Shown in pieces: positions 34,626 to 43,753 of a stretch of 64,000 nucleotides of DNA. Source of the stretch: an uncultured Amaricoccus sp. (lineage in GTDB: Bacteria; Pseudomonadota; Alphaproteobacteria; Rhodobacterales; Rhodobacteraceae); assembly GCF_937891315.1 (NCBI RefSeq), contig NZ_CALAGI010000142.1, positions 1 to 64,000 on the forward strand, in the 5' to 3' direction. The notes beneath the pieces were generated by a model that did not search any database, was not told the origin of the DNA, and was given only the letters and a program-made list of their open reading frames with translations. Each line of letters starts with the position of its first letter. Within the stretch, counting starts at the first letter, position 1. The position numbers were made by a program, and so were the translations under genes.

Positions 34626-35228
34626 ATGCGCTGGCTGCGCGATCCATCGCACCTGCTGCACCGGATCACGCATGCCCGGTCCTCGCTCGTCGCGCTCTAT
34701 CTGTTCGCCATCGTCGAGGGGATCATGATCCCGATCCCGATCGAGACGATCCTCATGCCCTTCATGCAGCTGCGCCGGGATATCCTCTGGCGCATCGCCG
34801 GCATCGCCCTCGCCGGCTATTTCACCGCGGCGATCGCGGGCTTCGGCGTGGGCGCGCTGTTCTACGACCAGGTGGGCGCGCCACTGATCGAGATGATGGG
34901 CTGGCAGGACCGCTTCGCCGAGCTCGAGGGCTTCTTCGCCAGGAACGGATTTCTCGCGGTGATCGCGCTCGGCCTGACGCCGCTGCCGGCGCAGATCCTG
35001 ATGATCGGCGCGGGCGCCTTCGGCGTGCCGGTGCTCGCCTTCTGCGCGGCCATCATCATCGGACGCGGCGCCCGGGTGTTCGGCGCGGCGATTCTGGTCT
35101 ATTTCTTCGGTGACCGCGTGGTGCGCTATTTCGTCCGCCGCCGGCATCCGGAAGGTCACGCCGCGCCCGTTTCAGCGCCGGTCGCGGCGCCCGACAGCGC
35201 GCCGCCGGGGGGAGCCTTCGACGGATAG
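34626..35228 (+). CDS. YqaA/DedA-like membrane protein
   Basis: A 200-residue membrane protein with about five hydrophobic segments and the SNARE-associated/DedA-type pattern (EGIMIPIPIETILMPFM, FFARNGFLAVIALGLTPLPAQILMIGAGAFGVP). Members are implicated in membrane homeostasis and lipid flipping; exact function is unknown. The C-terminal 30 residues are a low-complexity Ala/Pro tail. The ATG at 34626 gives MRWLRDPSHLL; the upstream open frame is unrelated. Convergent with rlmH. Confidence 0.82.
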   Translation: MRWLRDPSHLLHRITHARSSLVALYLFAIVEGIMIPIPIETILMPFMQLRRDILWRIAGIALAGYFTAAIAGFGVGALFYDQVGAPLIEMMGWQDRFAELEGFFARNGFLAVIALGLTPLPAQILMIGAGAFGVPVLAFCAAIIIGRGARVFGAAILVYFFGDRVVRYFVRRRHPEGHAAPVSAPVAAPDSAPPGGAFDG

Positions 35229-35231
35229 GGC

Positions 35232-35705
35232 TCAATCGCCGCGGTGGTAGGGGCCGCCGGCCAGGATGGTCGCGGCGCGGTAGAGCTGCTCGGCGAGCAT
35301 GACGCGGACCAGCATGTGGGGCCAGACCATGCGGCCGAGCGAAACGAGGTAGTCGGCGCGGTCGCGAAACTCGGAGCCAAATCCATCCGCGCCGCCGATG
35401 GCGAGGGCGAGGTCGCGCGTGCCGGCGTCCGCCAGTCGCCGCAGCATGGCCGCGAAATCGGGTGAGCCCATCGCCTGTCCCCGCTCGTCGAGCGCGGCGA
35501 GCACCGCGCCCTTCGGCAGCGCCGCGGCGAGCAGGGCGGCCTCGGCGGCGGAGCCGGCGCCCTTGCGGTCCTCGACCTCGACCACCCTCGACGGGCCGAG
35601 GCCGAACGGCCGACCGGCCCGGTCGAAGCGGGCGAGATAGTCCGCGACGAGCTCGGCCTCCGGGCCGCCGCGCAGGCGGCCGACGGCGACAATGGTCAGG
35701 CGCAA
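35232..35705 (-). CDS. rlmH: 23S rRNA pseudouridine(1915)-N3 methyltransferase RlmH
   Basis: RlmH (157 residues) is a small SPOUT enzyme that methylates pseudouridine 1915 in helix 69 of 23S rRNA. The AdoMet-binding C terminus shows LALAIGGADGFG, SLGRMVWPHMLVRVMLAEQLYRA and the conserved GGPYHRGD end. Length is the family norm. It lies downstream of rsfS on the same strand with a 147-base gap, an arrangement found in many bacteria. Confidence 0.96.
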   Translation of the reverse strand: MRLTIVAVGRLRGGPEAELVADYLARFDRAGRPFGLGPSRVVEVEDRKGAGSAAEAALLAAALPKGAVLAALDERGQAMGSPDFAAMLRRLADAGTRDLALAIGGADGFGSEFRDRADYLVSLGRMVWPHMLVRVMLAEQLYRAATILAGGPYHRGD

Positions 35706-35852
35706 GGCGCGAGCCCTCCCGCGATGGTCTCCGACGCCCTCGGGCGCGCGACCGTGCCCCGGTCGCCCGGTCGTGACGGCGACGGGTCAGGCCGCGCCGG
35801 TATCCGTGCGCCTGACCCCGATCACCCGCGCCGGCCGAAGCCGGCGGCGGGA

Positions 35853-36254
35853 TCAGGCGATGTCGGCCGGCCGGGGTTCCGCTTCGCGCTTCGCAACCGC
35901 TTCGCGCGGCATCCACATCTTTTCCAGCTGGTAGAAGTCGCGCACCTCGGGCCGGAAGACATGGACGATCACGTCGCCGGCGTCGATCAGCACCCAGTCG
36001 CCCAGGTCCTTGCCTTCCATCCGCGCGATCAGCCCAAGCTCGGCCTTGAGCCGGTCCGCCAGCTTCTCGGCGATCGCCGCCACCTGACGCGACGAACGAC
36101 CCGTGGCGATCACCATGTGATCGGCCATCTCGGACTTGCCGGCGAGGGGGATGGTGACGATATCCTCGGCTTTGTCGTCTTCGAGCGACGCGAGGATCAG
36201 CGACAGCGGCGCATCGCCGCCGATATTCCCCAGTCCGGGCACGAAATGGCCCAC
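35853..36254 (-). CDS. rsfS: Ribosome silencing factor RsfS
   Basis: RsfS binds uL14 and blocks subunit joining during starvation. Core features are ILASLEDDKAEDIVTIPLAGKS, DHMVIATGRSSRQVAAIAEKL, GKDLGDWVLIDAGDVIVHVF and FYQLEKMWM. The coordinates use the GTG at 36254 (133 residues), which has no ribosome-binding site. A better-supported start may be a CTG at 36293, in frame 13 codons upstream. A strong GGAGGAGGA (36309-36301) sits seven bases before that codon, and it would give a 146-residue protein. A promoter-like pair lies just upstream. rlmH follows. Confidence 0.92.
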   Translation of the reverse strand: MGHFVPGLGNIGGDAPLSLILASLEDDKAEDIVTIPLAGKSEMADHMVIATGRSSRQVAAIAEKLADRLKAELGLIARMEGKDLGDWVLIDAGDVIVHVFRPEVRDFYQLEKMWMPREAVAKREAEPRPADIA

Positions 36255-36300
36255 CGGGGACGCGGCCGAAGCCGCCGTGGAGTTTCGGGACAGGTCTTCT

Positions 36301-36309
36301 TCCTCCTCC
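36301..36309 (-). promoter_or_regulatory. Strong ribosome-binding site pointing to a CTG start for rsfS
   Basis: GGAGGAGGA on the minus strand, seven bases upstream of an in-frame CTG (36293-36291). No ATG, GTG or TTG in the rsfS frame has comparable support. Confidence 0.55.
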
Positions 36310-36345
36310 GGATGCGCGCCGTTCTTGCCCGGCGCCCGCGCCTAC

Positions 36346-36374
36346 AATGTAGCGCGTACAAGCCTCTGTCTCAA
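36346..36374 (-). promoter_or_regulatory. Candidate sigma-70 promoter of rsfS-rlmH
   Basis: On the minus strand TTGAGA (36374-36369) and TACATT (36351-36346) are separated by exactly 17 bases. The predicted transcript would begin near 36339 and leave a leader of about 45 bases before the CTG candidate. Confidence 0.5.
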
Positions 36375-36572
36375 GGAGCGAGATATGAGGGGTTAATGAC
36401 GCGCCGATGACATGATCGAACCAGCCCCGCCCGCTGGCACGAAACCTTCCACTCTGGGCGCCGTTTCGCCGCGCCGCGGATGGATTTGTCGCATGGCGGA
36501 AAGATCTACCCTTGCCCGATCGCCGCGTGGGCGCGAGGCTCCTTCCTGGACAGTCATGGGGGACAGCGCGAG

Positions 36573-37469
36573 ATGGCCAAGGGCAGCAAGGCGAAGAAGG
36601 CGAAGGCGGAAGGGGATCTGGCGGCCAATGCCATCGAACATGGCGACCGGGAAGTGGTCTGGAAGCGGGGCCCGAAGCCGAAGAAGAAACCCAAGGTCGG
36701 CCATCCCTACAAGTACATCGAAGAGCTGGTCCGCCTGCAGTTCGAGCTCATCAAGCTGCAGGACTGGGTGCAGCAGGAGGGGCTGAAGGTCGTCGTCCTG
36801 TTCGAGGGCCGCGACGCCGCCGGCAAGGGCGGGGTGATCAAGCGGATCAGCGAAAGCCTCAATCCGCGGATCTGCAAGGTCGTGGCGCTCGGCACGCCGA
36901 GCGACCGCGAGCGTGGTCAGTGGTATTTCCAGCGCTACGTCCCGCATCTGCCCGGCAAGGGAGAGATCGTGCTCTTCGACCGCTCCTGGTACAACCGCGC
37001 CGGCGTCGAGCGGGTGATGGGCTTCTGCAGCGACGAGGAATACCGGGAATTCCTGCGCGCCTGCCCGCTGTTCGAGGAGATGCTGATCAAGTCGGGCATC
37101 ATCCTGATCAAATACTGGTTCTCCGTCTCGGACGAGGAGCAGGAGCGACGCTTCCGGGAGCGGATCCAAAATCCGATCAAGCGTTGGAAGCTGTCGCCGA
37201 TGGACCTGAAGTCGCGCGAGAAATGGGTCGACTATTCCCGCGCCAAGGACGTGATGCAGAGCTATACCGATACCGACCTCTCGCCCTGGAACGTAGTCAA
37301 CGCCGACAACAAGAAGCGCGCGCGGCTGAACTGCGTCAGCCATCTGCTGGCACACGTGCCCTACAAGGAGATTCCCCGCAAGGAGGTGAAGTTGTCGCCG
37401 CGCCCGGACAACGGCGACTATGTGCGGCCGCCAAAGGACAGCCAGCGCTGGATCCCGACGGTCTACTGA
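36573..37469 (+). CDS. ppk2: Polyphosphate kinase 2
   Basis: A 298-residue PPK2-family kinase, which uses polyphosphate to phosphorylate nucleoside mono- or diphosphates. Walker A is GRDAAGKGG (79-87), and the Walker B and lid region is EIVLFDRSWYNRAG (131-144), followed by YWFSVSDEEQERRFRER and WKLSPMDLKS. The N terminus (1-40) is lysine-rich. The single-domain length fits the class I/II short forms; substrate class (ADP, GDP or AMP) cannot be read confidently. The ATG at 36573 precedes the lysine-rich start; in-frame codons from 36480 are possible but unsupported. Confidence 0.93.
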   Translation: MAKGSKAKKAKAEGDLAANAIEHGDREVVWKRGPKPKKKPKVGHPYKYIEELVRLQFELIKLQDWVQQEGLKVVVLFEGRDAAGKGGVIKRISESLNPRICKVVALGTPSDRERGQWYFQRYVPHLPGKGEIVLFDRSWYNRAGVERVMGFCSDEEYREFLRACPLFEEMLIKSGIILIKYWFSVSDEEQERRFRERIQNPIKRWKLSPMDLKSREKWVDYSRAKDVMQSYTDTDLSPWNVVNADNKKRARLNCVSHLLAHVPYKEIPRKEVKLSPRPDNGDYVRPPKDSQRWIPTVY

Positions 37470-37571
37470 CCGGGGGCGCAACGGACACACCCCGCGCCGC
37501 CGTCCGCGCGGTTGCGGGGGGCGCAGCCTTCGCATAAGCAACCGCCGGAAGCACAACCGGAGACTTGTCCC

Positions 37572-38858
37572 ATGCCCGCGCCCCTTCGCATCGGCCTCGC
37601 CGGCCTCGGCACAGTCGGCTCGGGCGTGATCCGGATGCTCCAGACCCATGGCGAGACCATCGCCACCCGAGCTGGCCGGCCGATCGAGATCTCCGCCGTC
37701 TCCGCCCGCTCGCGCCACCGCGACCGCGGCGTCGATCTTTCGGCCTACGACTGGGAGGACGATCCCGTGGCGCTGGCACGGCGCGCCGACGTCGATCTCG
37801 TGGTCGAGGTGATCGGTGGCGAGGACGGACCGGCCAGGGCGACCGCGACCGCCGCGATCGCCGGCGGCAAGCATGTCGTCACCGCCAACAAGGCGCTGCT
37901 CGCCCGTCACGGCCAGGCGCTCGCCGAGGCGGCCGAGGCCGCCGGCGTCGCGTTGCGCTTCGAGGCGGCGGTGGCGGGCGGCATCCCGGTGGTGAAGGCG
38001 CTGACCGAGGGACTGGCCGGCAACGCCGTCACCCGCGTCATGGGGGTGATGAACGGGACCTGCAACTATATCCTGACCCAGATGGAGGCGACCGGCGCGC
38101 CCTATGCCGAGGTGCTGGCCGAAGCACAGCGACTCGGCTACGCCGAGGCCGATCCGGCCTTCGACGTGGGCGGTATCGACGCGGCGCAGAAACTCGCGCT
38201 GCTCTCGGCCATCGCCTTCGGCGCGCGGGTGGATTTCGCCGGCATCGCCGTCGAGGGCATCGAGCGGGTCAATCTCGCCGATATCGAGCACGCCGCCGAG
38301 ATGGGCTATCGCATCAAGCTGCTCTGTGTCGCGCGCCACACGCCCGAGGGGCTGGAGGCGCGGACCCAGCCCTGCCTCGTGCCCGCGGGGTCGCCGCTCG
38401 GCATGCTCGAAGGCGTCACGAACATGGTGCTGCTGGAGGGCGATTTCGTCGGCCGGATCGTGCTGAGCGGCCCCGGCGCGGGCGCGGGACCGACCGCCTC
38501 GGCGATCCTCGGCGATCTCGTCGATGTCGCGCGCGGCTTCGTCATGCCGGCTTTCGGCCAGCCGGCCGCGAGCCTCGCCCGGACGAACCGGCCCGCCGCC
38601 ACCAGCGCGGCGGCCTACTATCTGCGCTTCGCGCTCACCGACGCGCCCGGGGTGCTCGGACGCGTCGCCCGGGCACTGGGCGCCGCGGGGATCTCGATCG
38701 ACCGGATGCGCCAGATCGCCCACGCGGGCGCCGAGGCGCCGGTGTTGATCGTCACCCACCGTACTGAGCGCGCGGCGCTCGACATGGCGCTGGCCGAGAT
38801 CACCGGTTTCGACGTCTGCCGGGCCGAGCCGGTGGCGATCCGCGTGGAAGAGGTCTGA
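37572..38858 (+). CDS. hom: Homoserine dehydrogenase
   Basis: Homoserine dehydrogenase (428 residues) reduces aspartate semialdehyde to homoserine, the branch toward threonine and methionine. The NAD(P)-binding motif is IGLAGLGTVGSGV (7-19). The catalytic region includes VTANKALLARHG, AAVAGGIPVVK, GVMNGTCNYILTQM and EADPAFDVGGIDAAQKLALL. A C-terminal ACT domain (about 350-428, YYLRFALTDAPGVLGRVARALG) suggests allosteric control by threonine. Its stop shares one base with the next start (TGATG). Confidence 0.96.
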   Translation: MPAPLRIGLAGLGTVGSGVIRMLQTHGETIATRAGRPIEISAVSARSRHRDRGVDLSAYDWEDDPVALARRADVDLVVEVIGGEDGPARATATAAIAGGKHVVTANKALLARHGQALAEAAEAAGVALRFEAAVAGGIPVVKALTEGLAGNAVTRVMGVMNGTCNYILTQMEATGAPYAEVLAEAQRLGYAEADPAFDVGGIDAAQKLALLSAIAFGARVDFAGIAVEGIERVNLADIEHAAEMGYRIKLLCVARHTPEGLEARTQPCLVPAGSPLGMLEGVTNMVLLEGDFVGRIVLSGPGAGAGPTASAILGDLVDVARGFVMPAFGQPAASLARTNRPAATSAAAYYLRFALTDAPGVLGRVARALGAAGISIDRMRQIAHAGAEAPVLIVTHRTERAALDMALAEITGFDVCRAEPVAIRVEEV

Positions 38859-39376
38859 TGTCGATGATCCGTCCCGCCGAAGCGGCGGACATGGCGGCGA
38901 TCGCCGAAATCTACCGACATCACGTGCTGACCGGCGTCGCCACCTTCGAGGAGGAGCCGCCCGCGCCGGAGGAGATGGCGCGGCGCCACGCGGCGGTGAC
39001 CGGGCGCGGCCTGCCCTGGCTGGTCGCCGAGGCCGGAGGCCGACTGCTCGGCTACGCCTACGCCGGCCCGTTTCACGCGCGGAGCGCCTATCGCTTCACG
39101 CTCGAGGATTCGGTCTATCTCGATCCGGCGGCGACCGGGCGCGGACTTGGAACGCGGCTCCTCGACCGGCTGATCGTCGAGACGACGGCGCTCGGTGCGC
39201 GGCAGATGGTGGCGGTGATCGGCGACAGCGGCAACGCCGCATCGATCGCGCTGCATGCCCGCGCCGACTTCGCCCATATCGGCACATCGCGATCGGTCGG
39301 GCTGAAGTTCGGCCGCTGGATCGACACGGTGATCATGCAGCGCCCGCTCGGCGCCGGCGACGCGACGCTGCCCTGA
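38858..39376 (+). CDS. GNAT acetyltransferase, phosphinothricin acetyltransferase-like
   Basis: A 172-residue GNAT enzyme of the PAT/MddA type, which acetylates phosphinothricin, methionine sulfoximine or related amino acid analogues. The start IRPAEAADMAAIAEIYRHHVLTGVATFEEEPP and YAYAGPFHARSAYRFTLEDSVYL are typical. The acetyl-CoA P-loop is GRGLGTRLL. Translation is probably coupled to hom. The physiological substrate is not known. Confidence 0.88.
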   Translation: MSMIRPAEAADMAAIAEIYRHHVLTGVATFEEEPPAPEEMARRHAAVTGRGLPWLVAEAGGRLLGYAYAGPFHARSAYRFTLEDSVYLDPAATGRGLGTRLLDRLIVETTALGARQMVAVIGDSGNAASIALHARADFAHIGTSRSVGLKFGRWIDTVIMQRPLGAGDATLP

Positions 39377-39481
39377 CCGGTCCGCGGCGCCGCGGGCCGG
39401 TGCCTCGGGCCGTTCCCGCTTGCTCCGAGCGACCCCGATCGCCTAGAAAAGTCGGCGAGCAACCCGGAAAAGGCAGTCCCG

Positions 39482-40447
39482 ATGTCCGACGATACCCTCT
39501 TCGCAGACCGCATGCTTTCGCTTGGCCTCGCCCGTGTATCCGAGGCGGCCGCGATCGCCGCCGCGAAGCTGGTCGGCAGTGGCGACGAGAAACAGGCCGA
39601 CCAGGCGGCGGTCGATGCCATGCGGACGCAGCTCAACCTGCTCGACATCAAGGGCGTCGTGGTGATCGGCGAGGGTGAGCGCGACGAGGCGCCGATGCTC
39701 TACATCGGCGAGGAGGTCGGCACCGGCAGGGGCCCGGGCGTCGATATCGCGCTGGACCCGCTGGAGGGCACCACCCTCTGCGCCAAGGACATGCCGAATT
39801 CGCTCGCCGTGATCTCGGTCGGCCCGCGCGGCTCGATGCTGCATGCGCCGGACGTCTATATGGACAAGCTCGCGATCGGGCCGGGCTATCCCACCGACAT
39901 CATCGGCCTCGACATGACCCCGACCCAGCGGATCCAGGCGATCGCCAAGGCCAAGGGCACCGACAACCGCGGCGTGATGTGCTGCGTGCTGGAGCGGCCG
40001 CGGCACGAGGCGCTGATCGCCGAGATCCGTGAGAGCGGCGCGCGCATCCGGCTGATCACCGATGGCGACGTGGCGGGCGTCATCCATTGCGCGGAGAGCG
40101 CCAAGACCGGCATCGACATCTACATGGGCTCCGGCGGCGCGCCGGAGGGCGTGCTGGCCGCCTCGGCGCTCAAATGCATGGGCGGGCAGATGTGGGGCCG
40201 GCTCCTGTTCCGCAACGAGGACGAGAAGGGTCGGGCCAAGAAGGCCGGCATCACCGACTTCGACAAGATCTATTCACGCGACGACATGGTGACCCAGGAC
40301 GTCGTCTTCGCCGCGACCGGCGTCACCGACGGCTCGATCGTTTCCGGCGCGCGGCGCGATGGCGAGTATCTCGAGACCGAGACCATCCTGATGCGGTCGA
40401 AGACGGGCTCGGTGCGGCGGCTCCTCTATCGCCAGCGCAACCAGTAG
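39482..40447 (+). CDS. glpX: Class II fructose-1,6-bisphosphatase GlpX
   Basis: GlpX (321 residues) hydrolyses fructose 1,6-bisphosphate in gluconeogenesis. Its metal-binding and catalytic segments are visible: GEGERDEAPMLYIGEEVG, the DPLEGTTLCAKDMPNSLAV motif, GDVAGVIHCA and the GSGGAPEGVLAASALKCMGG loop. Length is typical. It lies between hom/GNAT and recJ on the same strand. Confidence 0.96.
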   Translation: MSDDTLFADRMLSLGLARVSEAAAIAAAKLVGSGDEKQADQAAVDAMRTQLNLLDIKGVVVIGEGERDEAPMLYIGEEVGTGRGPGVDIALDPLEGTTLCAKDMPNSLAVISVGPRGSMLHAPDVYMDKLAIGPGYPTDIIGLDMTPTQRIQAIAKAKGTDNRGVMCCVLERPRHEALIAEIRESGARIRLITDGDVAGVIHCAESAKTGIDIYMGSGGAPEGVLAASALKCMGGQMWGRLLFRNEDEKGRAKKAGITDFDKIYSRDDMVTQDVVFAATGVTDGSIVSGARRDGEYLETETILMRSKTGSVRRLLYRQRNQ

Positions 40448-40448
40448 C

Positions 40449-40733
40449 ATGGCCAGCGGGCGCCAGCGGAAGGTCGCGATCGGCTTCATGATCGCTTGGC
40501 TGGTGTTCTGGGCAGCCGGCATGATCGTCGTGCTCTTCACCTTCGGTGGCGCGGTGCTGTCGGGCGACCTTGGCGCGATGCTGTTCCTGCTCGTCTGGCT
40601 GGCGGCGGCCAGCGTCGGTCTCGTCGCCGGGGCCCGCAATCTGCGGGGCCTGCTCTTCGGCGAGGAGAAGGCGGGACGGCCGCGCCCGCCGCCCGAATGG
40701 CAGGACGGCATCTCCGACCGGCCGGAATCCTGA
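40449..40733 (+). CDS. Small two-helix membrane protein
   Basis: A 94-residue protein with a short basic start, two hydrophobic helices (about 11-35 and 41-62) and a charged, proline-rich tail. I do not recognise a family. It starts one base after the glpX stop and ends seven bases before recJ, so it is probably translated from the same message. The helices and tight packing favour a real gene. Confidence 0.65.
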   Translation: MASGRQRKVAIGFMIAWLVFWAAGMIVVLFTFGGAVLSGDLGAMLFLLVWLAAASVGLVAGARNLRGLLFGEEKAGRPRPPPEWQDGISDRPES

Positions 40734-40740
40734 GGCGGCG

Positions 40741-42504
<1,764 letters not shown>

Positions 42505-42559
42505 GCGCGCAAAAGCCGCTTGATCCGGCCGGATCGCGTCGCTAAGTAGCGCCTCGCGG

Positions 42560-42634
42560 GGTCCCTTCGTCTATCGGTTAGGACGTCAGATTTTCAATCT
42601 GAAAAGACGGGTTCGACTCCCGTAGGGACTGCCA
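42560..42634 (+). tRNA. tRNA-Glu (anticodon UUC)
   Basis: A 75-base tRNA gene with encoded CCA. The acceptor stem is GGTCCCT with AGGGACT (a G-U first pair). The anticodon stem TCAGA/TCTGA encloses loop TTTTCAA, giving anticodon TTC. The T arm is GACGGGTTCGACTCCCGT-like, and the discriminator is G (42631). It lies 55 bases after recJ. Confidence 0.95.
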
Positions 42635-42706
42635 GAGCCTGAGGAAACAAAGGCTTGGGGCGGGAACTGCGACTAACACGGCCGCCCTCGGGCGGAGACT
42701 GCCAAC

Positions 42707-42781
42707 GGTCCCTTCGTCTATCGGTTAGGACATCAGATTCTCAATCTGGAAAGACGGGTTCGATTCCCGTAGGGACTACCA
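42707..42781 (+). tRNA. tRNA-Glu (anticodon CUC)
   Basis: A second 75-base tRNA gene with encoded CCA, differing from the first at five positions. The anticodon loop is TTCTCAA, giving CTC, which reads GAG. The anticodon stem has a T-G pair at its outer end, and the discriminator is A (42778) rather than G. It is 72 bases downstream of the first copy and clearly arose by tandem duplication. Confidence 0.93.
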
Positions 42782-42811
42782 AAAAACTTAACAAAATAAA
42801 TTATTTACCTG

Positions 42812-42834
42812 ACGCGCCGCCTTGGCGGGCGCGT
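42812..42834. terminator. Hairpin between tRNA-Glu pair and HDAC-like gene
   Basis: The arms ACGCGCCGCC and GGCGGGCGCGT form a stem of 10 pairs with one bulged base and a tight loop. On the minus strand it follows the stop of the HDAC-like gene by about 14 bases and runs into an AT-rich stretch, so it may end both convergent transcripts. Confidence 0.55.
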
Positions 42835-42847
42835 GGTCCGCGCAATG

Positions 42848-43753
42848 TCATGCCGCGAGGGCGGCGGCGGTCTTGAAGAGGAGCGCGTGGCGGGTGGCGA
42901 GGCGGTCGGGGTCGTCGTCATAGCCGCCGCCGAGGACGCCGACCGCGGGCAGGCCGCGCGCGCGGGCCCAGCCGAGGACGAGCGCGTCGCGGGCGCGGAC
43001 GCCTTCGTCGCTGAGCGCGAGCCGGCCGAGGCGGTCGTCGCGATGCACGTCCACGCCGGCGTTGTAGAAGACGATGTCGGCGGCGAATTCCTCGGCGCGG
43101 CTCAGCGCGTGACGCAGTATTTCGAGATAGGCCGCGTCGCCCAGCCCGTCGGGCAGGGCGAAATCGAGGTCGGAGACCGCCTTGCGTGCCGGATAGTTGC
43201 GCTCCGCATGCAGCGACAGCGTCATCGTTTCGGGCCGCGCGGCGAAGACGCGGGCGGTGCCGTCGCCCTGATGCACGTCGCAATCGACGATGAGAACCCG
43301 CGCCACCTGTCCCTCGGCGAGGAGGGCGAGCGCCGCCACGGCGACGTCGTTGAAGACGCAGAAGCCGGCGCCGCCCTCCGGGCCTGCGTGATGCGAGCCG
43401 CCGGCCATGTTGCAGGCGATCCCGTGTTCCAGCGCCAGCCGCGCGGCGAGCAGCGTGCCGGCGGCGGCGAGAAAGGCGCGCCGCGCCACCGCCACCGTGC
43501 CGGGCAGGCCGATCAGCCGTTCCTCGGCCGGGGCGAGCGTCTGGGTCGCCACCCGCTCGACATAGCCGAGGTCATGCGCCGCCGCGACCTGCCGGACCGA
43601 GGCCGGCGCCGGCGAGAGAAAGCCGCCCGCCGCCGGCAGCAACCCGCGCGCGATCAGCGCCCGCCGCAGATAGCCGTATTTCGACATGGGAAACCGGTGC
43701 CCCGGCCGGAGGGGCGCCATGTAGTCCGGGTGATAGACGATGGGCAGGCTCAT
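42848..43753 (-). CDS. Histone deacetylase-family amidohydrolase
   Basis: A 301-residue arginase/deacetylase-fold protein. Active-site residues are His121-His122 (GGSHHAGP) and the zinc ligands in VDCDVHQGDGT (Asp157/159, His161), with a further Asp in NAGVDVHRDDRLG and a terminal GGGYDDD. Bacterial members deacetylate acetylpolyamines, acetoin-like metabolites or proteins; the substrate here is not evident. It begins inside the glnE stop (ATGA). Confidence 0.9.
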   Translation of the reverse strand: MSLPIVYHPDYMAPLRPGHRFPMSKYGYLRRALIARGLLPAAGGFLSPAPASVRQVAAAHDLGYVERVATQTLAPAEERLIGLPGTVAVARRAFLAAAGTLLAARLALEHGIACNMAGGSHHAGPEGGAGFCVFNDVAVAALALLAEGQVARVLIVDCDVHQGDGTARVFAARPETMTLSLHAERNYPARKAVSDLDFALPDGLGDAAYLEILRHALSRAEEFAADIVFYNAGVDVHRDDRLGRLALSDEGVRARDALVLGWARARGLPAVGVLGGGYDDDPDRLATRHALLFKTAAALAA

